Assembly: GCA_946481615.1 (NCBI GenBank)
Contig: CAMLOR010000086.1
Location: 1-11,949 of the forward strand
From: an uncultured Aquimonas sp.
GTDB taxonomy: Bacteria > Pseudomonadota > Gammaproteobacteria > Xanthomonadales > Xanthomonadaceae
Length of the DNA: 11,949 nucleotides
Reading direction: 5' to 3'
Shown here: positions 7,901 through 11,949 of the stretch, one piece after another
How positions within the stretch are numbered: position 1 is the stretch's first letter
How the letters are laid out: every line of letters starts with the position of its first letter
Translations under genes and position numbers: made by a program
The notes under the pieces: model-generated
What the model was told of the DNA's origin: nothing
The model's input: the letters and a program-made list of their open reading frames with translations, nothing else
Database searches by the model: none

Positions 7901-8284
7901 ATGCTGAAGTCGTGCAAGGTCGGCGCCATCGTGTTCTTCGTGCGCGAACTGGGCCGCAGCGTCGCGTTCTACCGCGACGTGCTGGGCCTGGCGGTCGAAG
8001 CCATGGAAGGCCACGACGGCCCCTACGCGCTCGCCATGCTGGGCGGCGTGTCGCTGGTGTTCCTGCAGCGAGAGGTGCGCATCGGCGAATCGCCGGTCGT
8101 GGTGTTCGAACTGGCCGGCGGCATCGACGACCACGCCGAGGCGCTGGTGTCGCGCGGCGTGGAGATCGTGGTGCCGGTGAGCGGCACGCCGGACGGCGGG
8201 CTGTCGGTCGACTTCGTCGATCCGGACCGCAATGCCCTGAGCCTGTACCAGCCGCCCGGCGCGGCGCGGCGGCTCGCGCGCTGA
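7901..8284 (+). CDS. VOC (glyoxalase/bleomycin-resistance fold) protein
   Basis: A 127-aa single-domain-length VOC protein with two beta-alpha-beta-beta-beta halves. The first half has VGAIVFFVRELGRSVAFYRDVLGL (7-30), the classic strand plus SxxFYxxxLG helix. The second half starts at about SPVVVFELAGGIDDHAEALVSRGV (64-87) and ends with VDFVDPDRNALSLYQP (103-118), equivalent to the DPDGNxxEl ending of metal-dependent members. The usual metal ligands are not evident: the N-terminal His is replaced by Ala/Ile and the final Glu (NxxE) is Ser114. It may therefore bind a small molecule without metal chemistry. Substrate unknown. Spaced 3 nt from the sigma-factor stop with its own good ribosome binding site, it is probably co-transcribed with it. 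Its TGA abuts the stop of the convergent FHA gene. Confidence 0.88.
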   Translation: MLKSCKVGAIVFFVRELGRSVAFYRDVLGLAVEAMEGHDGPYALAMLGGVSLVFLQREVRIGESPVVVFELAGGIDDHAEALVSRGVEIVVPVSGTPDGGLSVDFVDPDRNALSLYQPPGAARRLAR

Positions 8285-8291
8285 CTAGCGC
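8278..8291. other. Small dyad centred on the abutting convergent stop codons
   Basis: GCGCT (8278-8282) and AGCGC (8287-8291) form a 5-bp stem with a 4-nt GACT loop. The stop codons of the VOC gene (plus, 8282-8284) and FHA gene (minus, 8287-8285) lie within it. It has no U-tract on either strand, so at most it is a weak bidirectional termination or RNA-end-stabilising element, and a 5-bp GC palindrome can be chance here. Confidence 0.25.
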
Positions 8292-9061
8292 AGGAAGAAC
8301 CACCAGCCCGCGCCGGCCAGCGCGGCCAGCACGACGATCACGGTGACGATGGTGCCGGCCTTGCTGCCGCCCTTGGCGGCGGCGGCCGGGACGCGCTGGG
8401 TCGCGGTCGGCATCTCCATGCCCGGCGCCACCAGCAGGAAGCGGATGGTGTCCAGGCGCAGTTCCTCGCCGGGACGCATCAGCCCGGTCTGCACGCGCTT
8501 GCCGTTGATGAAGGTGCCGTTGGCCGAACCGAGGTCTTCCACCAGCAGGCCGTCGGGCGTTGGGCGCACCTGCGCGTGGCGGCGCGAGATTTCCTCGCTC
8601 GGCACCGAGATATCGCAGTCGGCCTGGCGGCCGATCACGACCTGGCCCGGCACGGGATAGGTCTTGCCGAAGGCCGCGCCGGACACGCCGCGCAGCACGA
8701 AGCGCGGCACCGCGGCGCGCACGCGCGTGGAACTGCTGTCATCCACCGCCACCGCGCGCTGCACGGTGGGCACGACCTTCTCGACCGCCACCACGCGCGC
8801 CTGCACGGGGCCCAGGCCGATGAGATCGCCGGGGCGCACCGCAAGCGTTCCGCTCACCGGGCGGCTGTTCACCGTCACGCTGGAAACGCCTTCGGGCACC
8901 TTGAGCGTGGCGCTTTCGCCCTGCAGGTGGATCTCGCCGTGCACGGGCTCGATTTCCGGCACACGCAGCACGACCTGCGCATCGTGCGCGCTGCCGATGC
9001 GGTTGATGCCGGGGCTGAGGAGGACCTGCGAGTGTTCGCCGTTCGGGAAAAGCAGCTTCAT
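8285..9061 (-). CDS. FHA domain protein with tail anchor (258 aa), kinase partner
   Basis: Probably reads phosphothreonine marks at the inner membrane. The canonical forkhead-associated domain lies at about 118-212, with IGR (143-145), SRRH (159-162), LGSANGT (178-184 region; Asn181-Gly182-Thr183) and N186; these include the Arg, Ser and Asn residues that contact phosphothreonine. An N-terminal segment (1-93) has the same outline (INRIGSAHDAQVVL, VHGEIHLQG, VNSRPV, LRPGD-like AVRPGDLIGLG) but lacks the SxxH and NGT residues, so it looks like a degenerate second FHA fold. A short Ala/Gly/Lys linker leads to one membrane helix (about 236-257) at the very C-terminus, which orients both domains to the cytoplasm. 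ATG at 9061 is preceded by GAGGT (9066-9070) 4-5 nt away. It is 23 nt downstream of the kinase gene and almost certainly in its operon. Confidence 0.93.
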   Translation of the reverse strand: MKLLFPNGEHSQVLLSPGINRIGSAHDAQVVLRVPEIEPVHGEIHLQGESATLKVPEGVSSVTVNSRPVSGTLAVRPGDLIGLGPVQARVVAVEKVVPTVQRAVAVDDSSSTRVRAAVPRFVLRGVSGAAFGKTYPVPGQVVIGRQADCDISVPSEEISRRHAQVRPTPDGLLVEDLGSANGTFINGKRVQTGLMRPGEELRLDTIRFLLVAPGMEMPTATQRVPAAAAKGGSKAGTIVTVIVVLAALAGAGWWFFLR

Positions 9062-9065
9062 GAAT

Positions 9066-9070
9066 ACCTC
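9066..9070 (-). promoter_or_regulatory. Shine-Dalgarno of the FHA gene
   Basis: GAGGT on the minus strand, 4 nt before the ATG at 9061. It decides this start against in-frame codons further upstream, which would overlap the kinase gene. Confidence 0.7.
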
Positions 9071-9084
9071 GAAGACCCTTGCGA

Positions 9085-11484
9085 TCAGTCCAGGTCCCGC
9101 ACGACGCGGAATCCGATGGTGTTGAAGGCGACGTCGTCGGCGTAGGTGGGCGACGGCGGATCGTCCGCATCGCTGAACCAGCCGGCGCCCAGCGCCATGC
9201 ATTTGCCGCCCGCGCAATCGCGCACCCATTCGCGCACGTTGCCGTCCACATCATATAGACCGGGTTTTCGCGCCGCAAAACGGGCGGCCGGGGCCGTCGT
9301 CGCGAAATCGTCGCTGCATGGCGCGCCTTCGCGCCCGCCGAATTCCTTGCGGTACTCGGCATCGCGCACGTTGCCGGCGCATTTCGCCGAAGCCGCACCG
9401 TTGCCGGCGGCCGCGCGCCATTCCGCGGCCGAGGGCAGGCGGTATTTCTTGCCGGTGGCTTCCGACAGCCACGCCGCATATCCCTGCGCCATCGCGTGGT
9501 GCACGCACACCACGGGATGCGTATCGGTCTGCGCGAAGCCGGGTTTCTCCCAGGTGCGCTGCTTCGAGCCGCGGAAGATGGATTCGCGGTCGCGGCAGGT
9601 CGGCAGGGCGCCGCCGAATTTCTTCTGGCCCGCACTGCGCCACCAGGCGCGGAATTCACCGACGCCGATCTCGCGGCGCGCCATCGCGAGGTTGCCCACC
9701 ACCACCATCTCGGGGGCGTTGTCGCGGTCGCGGAACACATAGCCGGCCCGGCCGACGTTCTCGGCGGCCTTCATGCCTTTGGTCGCGGGTTCGTAATCGG
9801 GCAGCACCGCGAGCGCATGCTGGAACTGCGCGAGCGCGTCGTCGCGCTGCCAGTTCTTCGCGGCCTCGTTGCCGGCCGCCACCAGTTCGTCGGCGCGTTC
9901 CTGGCGCGCGGCGCGCGCGGCGGCCAGCGCCTCGGCGGCTTCGTATTTCGTGCCGATGGCCTCGGCGCGCGCCAGGTAGTCGAGCCACTGCGCTTCGTTC
10001 GCGACGCGGTCCTGCTTGGCGGCCAGATCGACGTAGGCCTGCGAAACGGCCTGCAGCCCGGCCTTGGCATCGGCGTTCTTCGGTTCGATGCGCAGCGCCA
10101 GTTCGTAGCGGTCGACCGCATTGTTGCCGGGTGGCGAGCTCAGGCGCTGCGCCGAGAGATTGGCGCGGCCCATCGCGAGCAGCTTGAGGACGGGGTCTTC
10201 GACCGTGGGAATCTCGCCCATCGCGATGGCCTGCGCGGTCTCGATGTCGCCCGCGAGGTCGGCGGCGACATCGTCGCCCTGCACCACCACGGTGTCGTCC
10301 GCGACCGTTGCCGTCGGGACGTCGGGGGCGAGGCGCGTGGCCGGACGCGACGTGGCCGGCGGCACCGGATTCGCGGTGACGGCCGGTGTCGGTGCCGGCG
10401 AGGCATCGTCGCGTGTCAGCCATACCGCGAGCACCGCGATCAGGCCGGCGGCAACCAGGCCGCCGCCCAGCAGCAGGGGCAGCTTGCTGGGGGCGCGCGG
10501 CGCATCGAGCGGGTGCGGGCGCGAAGCCACCGCGGCCGGTACGGCGACGGCAGGTTTCGCGGCTTCCGGCTTCGGCGGCGGCGCCTTCTTCGGCTTCTCG
10601 ACTTTCTTCGGTTTGGCCGCCGGCAGCGGCGCGGCACCGGCGGCGTTCGCCAGCGCCACGCCTTCCTTCTTCAGCACCGCGGCGAACTCGTTGGGCGCGG
10701 TGGCGCGCAGGCCATCGACGAAGGCGGCGGTGTCGGCGAAGCGCTGGTCCGGATCCTTGGCCATGGCGCGGTCGATCAGCGGCTGCCAGCGCTCCAGGCC
10801 TTCGGGCAGGCGCGGCACGGGCTCGTGCACGTGCGCGTAGGCCACGGCGAACCCGTCGTCGCCCTCGAACGGCGGCTTGCCGACCAGGGCCTCGTACAGC
10901 AGCACGCCGAGCGAATAGATGTCGGAGCGACGGTCCACTTCCTGCCCGCGCGCCTGCTCCGGGCTCATGTAATGCGAGGTGCCCACCGACAGGCCCGAGG
11001 CGGTGATGCGCGAGGTGGCCGCCAGCGCGCGCGCGATGCCGAAGTCGGTCAGCACCGGGCGGTTGCGGTCGTCGAACAGGATGTTGCAGGGCGTGACGTC
11101 GCGATGCACGTAGCCGCGCGCATGCGCGAAGCCGAGCGCGTTGGACACCGCCAGCAGCACGCGGACCAGTTCCACCTCGTCGATGCCGGACTTCATGCGG
11201 TCGGCGAAGTCGCCGCCGGTGAACAGCTGCATCGAGAAGTAGTGCAGGCCTTCGGGCGTCACGCCCACGTCGTAGACCGGCACGATGTGCGGATGGCCGA
11301 GCGAGGCCAGCATGCGCGCTTCCTGCAGGAAACGCTGGGCGTAGACCGGATCCTGGGCGAGTTGCGGGTTCAGCACTTTCAGCGCGACCTCGCGGTCGAG
11401 CAGCACCTGGCGGGCGCGATGCACCACCGCCATGCCGCCGCGGCCGATCTCGCCGCTGACGCTGTAGCCCGGAATCGTGATCAC
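9085..11484 (-). CDS. Transmembrane Ser/Thr protein kinase with periplasmic SUMF1/FGE-sulfatase-like domain
   Basis: A 799-aa Hanks-type receptor kinase. Kinase domain, about 7-260: glycine loop GEIGRGGMAVV (11-21), VALK with Lys36, Glu55 in helix C, catalytic loop HRDVTPCN (127-134, Asp129), DFG (147-149), SPEQA (174-178), Asp188 and Arg248. The catalytic loop has Thr131 where HRDLKPxN kinases have Lys, a variant known in bacterial kinases. A Lys/Pro/Ala-rich juxtamembrane linker (about 283-334) leads to one membrane helix (335-356), then a Pro/Thr-rich spacer. An Ala-rich helical region (about 430-575) with TPR-like pairs (YELALRIEPKNADAKAGLQ; ALAQFQHALAVLPDYEPATKG) precedes a SUMF1-like domain (about 578-799) with YRLPSAAEWRAAA (681-693), DVDGNVREWV (745-754) and NTIGFRVVRDL at the end. 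The GTG start at 11484 has an AGGGG Shine-Dalgarno. Followed 23 nt later by the FHA gene. Substrates unknown. Confidence 0.95.
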   Translation of the reverse strand: MITIPGYSVSGEIGRGGMAVVHRARQVLLDREVALKVLNPQLAQDPVYAQRFLQEARMLASLGHPHIVPVYDVGVTPEGLHYFSMQLFTGGDFADRMKSGIDEVELVRVLLAVSNALGFAHARGYVHRDVTPCNILFDDRNRPVLTDFGIARALAATSRITASGLSVGTSHYMSPEQARGQEVDRRSDIYSLGVLLYEALVGKPPFEGDDGFAVAYAHVHEPVPRLPEGLERWQPLIDRAMAKDPDQRFADTAAFVDGLRATAPNEFAAVLKKEGVALANAAGAAPLPAAKPKKVEKPKKAPPPKPEAAKPAVAVPAAVASRPHPLDAPRAPSKLPLLLGGGLVAAGLIAVLAVWLTRDDASPAPTPAVTANPVPPATSRPATRLAPDVPTATVADDTVVVQGDDVAADLAGDIETAQAIAMGEIPTVEDPVLKLLAMGRANLSAQRLSSPPGNNAVDRYELALRIEPKNADAKAGLQAVSQAYVDLAAKQDRVANEAQWLDYLARAEAIGTKYEAAEALAAARAARQERADELVAAGNEAAKNWQRDDALAQFQHALAVLPDYEPATKGMKAAENVGRAGYVFRDRDNAPEMVVVGNLAMARREIGVGEFRAWWRSAGQKKFGGALPTCRDRESIFRGSKQRTWEKPGFAQTDTHPVVCVHHAMAQGYAAWLSEATGKKYRLPSAAEWRAAAGNGAASAKCAGNVRDAEYRKEFGGREGAPCSDDFATTAPAARFAARKPGLYDVDGNVREWVRDCAGGKCMALGAGWFSDADDPPSPTYADDVAFNTIGFRVVRDLD

Positions 11485-11487
11485 GTG

Positions 11488-11494
11488 CCCCCCT
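11488..11494 (-). promoter_or_regulatory. Shine-Dalgarno of the kinase gene
   Basis: AGGGGGG on the minus strand, with the AGGGG part 5 nt from the GTG at 11484. It supports the unusual GTG start; no in-frame ATG is available near the glycine-rich loop except the internal Met18, which would remove half the nucleotide-binding loop. Confidence 0.7.
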
Positions 11495-11511
11495 GTTGGC
11501 CCGAGCCTGGC

Positions 11512-11517
11512 ATTCTA
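11512..11517 (-). promoter_or_regulatory. Possible -10 element for the kinase-FHA operon
   Basis: TAGAAT on the minus strand, one mismatch from TATAAT, lies 27 nt before the GTG start, giving a ~20-nt leader that just accommodates the ribosome site. The -35 region (CTTATG at 17-nt spacing) is a poor match to TTGACA, so the promoter may be weak, activated or read by an alternative sigma factor. Confidence 0.4.
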
Positions 11518-11575
11518 ATCAAAGCGCGCGCTGCCATAAGCTTGGCCCCTGTCCCACCGCGGGAAAATTCTTCCA

Positions 11576-11881
11576 ATGTTGACGCCGTTGATCGTCCTGA
11601 CGTCCCTCGGGACGCTCGCACTGCTGTGGTCGGATGCGCGCGCCGCGGCCGAACTCGCGGCCGCGTACGGACGCGAGGCCTGCGCGCGCGCCGGCGTCCA
11701 GTGGCTCGACCACAGCGTGGCGCTGGTGAAACTCGCCCTGAAGCGCGCATCGGACGGCCGCCTGCGGGTGCAGCGCACCTATCGCTTCGAATACTCCGTG
11801 CAAGGCGACGACCGCCACATCGGCAGCCTGGCGCTGCTCGGGCGCGAACTGCAGTGGATCAGCGAGCCGGGTGCTTCTTGA
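11576..11881 (+). CDS. DUF3301 domain-containing protein
   Basis: Small protein of 101 aa with an N-terminal hydrophobic segment (LTPLIVLTSLGTLALLW, 2-18) that is probably a membrane anchor, then an Ala/Arg-rich helix (ARAAAELAAAYGREACARAGVQWLD) and a short beta-rich end with RVQRTYRFEYSVQGDDR (65-81) and GSLALLGRELQWI (83-95). These three pieces match the DUF3301 family, found in gammaproteobacteria and of unknown function. Length is normal for the family. The ATG at 11576 gives the anchor at the right place; no strong Shine-Dalgarno precedes it (GGGA is about 12 nt away). It is divergent from the kinase and sits alone at the window end; nothing in sequence ties it to phosphosignalling. Confidence 0.88.
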   Translation: MLTPLIVLTSLGTLALLWSDARAAAELAAAYGREACARAGVQWLDHSVALVKLALKRASDGRLRVQRTYRFEYSVQGDDRHIGSLALLGRELQWISEPGAS

Positions 11882-11949
11882 TCGTCGCGACGGCTCGCGG
11901 GACGCGGGGGCGCTCGGGGGTTCGGGGATGGGTTGCGCCGCCCGCGCTG

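Larger units (their letters stand above)
11485..11575. other. Divergent intergenic region, kinase operon / DUF3301 gene
   Basis: This 91-bp gap must carry the promoters for both directions. Towards the kinase it contains a TAGAAT -10-like hexamer and an AGGGG ribosome site. Towards DUF3301 the best pair is TTGGCC (11542-11547) with an AT-rich AAAATTC around 11564-11570, a poor match. A HindIII-type palindrome AAGCTT lies at the centre (11538-11543), flanked by an imperfect GCCA...TGGC dyad (11533-11546) that could be an operator, though support is weak. Confidence 0.4.

Noticed and set aside
8285..9740. Longer starts for the FHA protein reaching into the kinase gene
   Set aside because: The ATG at 9061 has a GAGGT ribosome site at proper spacing, and the upstream part is an out-of-frame reading of the SUMF1-like domain.
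11882..11949. Possible gene or terminator at the right edge
   Set aside because: Sixty-eight GC-rich bases with no family-like reading frame, no U-tract hairpin and no clear promoter; too short to call.

Overview
The window is compact, very GC-rich, densely coding bacterial DNA. Gene content (purEK, nadC, a DUF1631 protein, a Trm112-like protein, a DUF3301 protein and a membrane Ser/Thr kinase with an FHA partner) suggests a gammaproteobacterium of the Xanthomonadaceae/Lysobacteraceae type. This placement is inferred from protein families and composition; no rRNA or other marker is present. I found no insertion sequence, CRISPR array, tRNA or rRNA.

Layout, left to right. (1) Positions 1-229 hold the 3' end of a TCR/Tet-type MFS exporter on the plus strand. 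(2) A minus-strand block reads purE (3814-3305), purK (3308-2166) and a 623-aa secreted protein of unknown function (2094-223). purE and purK overlap by a GTGA junction, and the unknown gene's end overlaps the exporter's end. (3) A plus-strand block reads a Trm112-like protein (3899-4171), a 736-aa DUF1631 protein (4199-6409), nadC (6417-7271), an ECF-like sigma factor (7280-7897) and a small VOC/glyoxalase-fold protein (7901-8284). Gaps are 27, 7, 8 and 3 nt. (4) A minus-strand pair meets this block head-on with no spacer: a transmembrane Ser/Thr kinase with a SUMF1-like periplasmic domain (11484-9085) and a tail-anchored FHA protein (9061-8285). (5) A DUF3301 protein (11576-11881) is divergent from the kinase, and the last 68 bases hold nothing I recognise.

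Functionally, PurE and PurK convert AIR to CAIR in purine synthesis and NadC makes nicotinate mononucleotide in NAD synthesis. The kinase-FHA pair looks like a two-gene signalling unit: an outward-facing SUMF1-like domain, an inward-facing kinase, and a membrane-bound reader of phosphothreonine. The neighbouring sigma-VOC pair could be an output of that unit, but only position suggests this, and the sigma factor's acidic region 2.2 argues against the known phosphorylation-activated ECF type. The least understood genes are the 623-aa secreted protein, the DUF1631 protein and the sigma-VOC pair.
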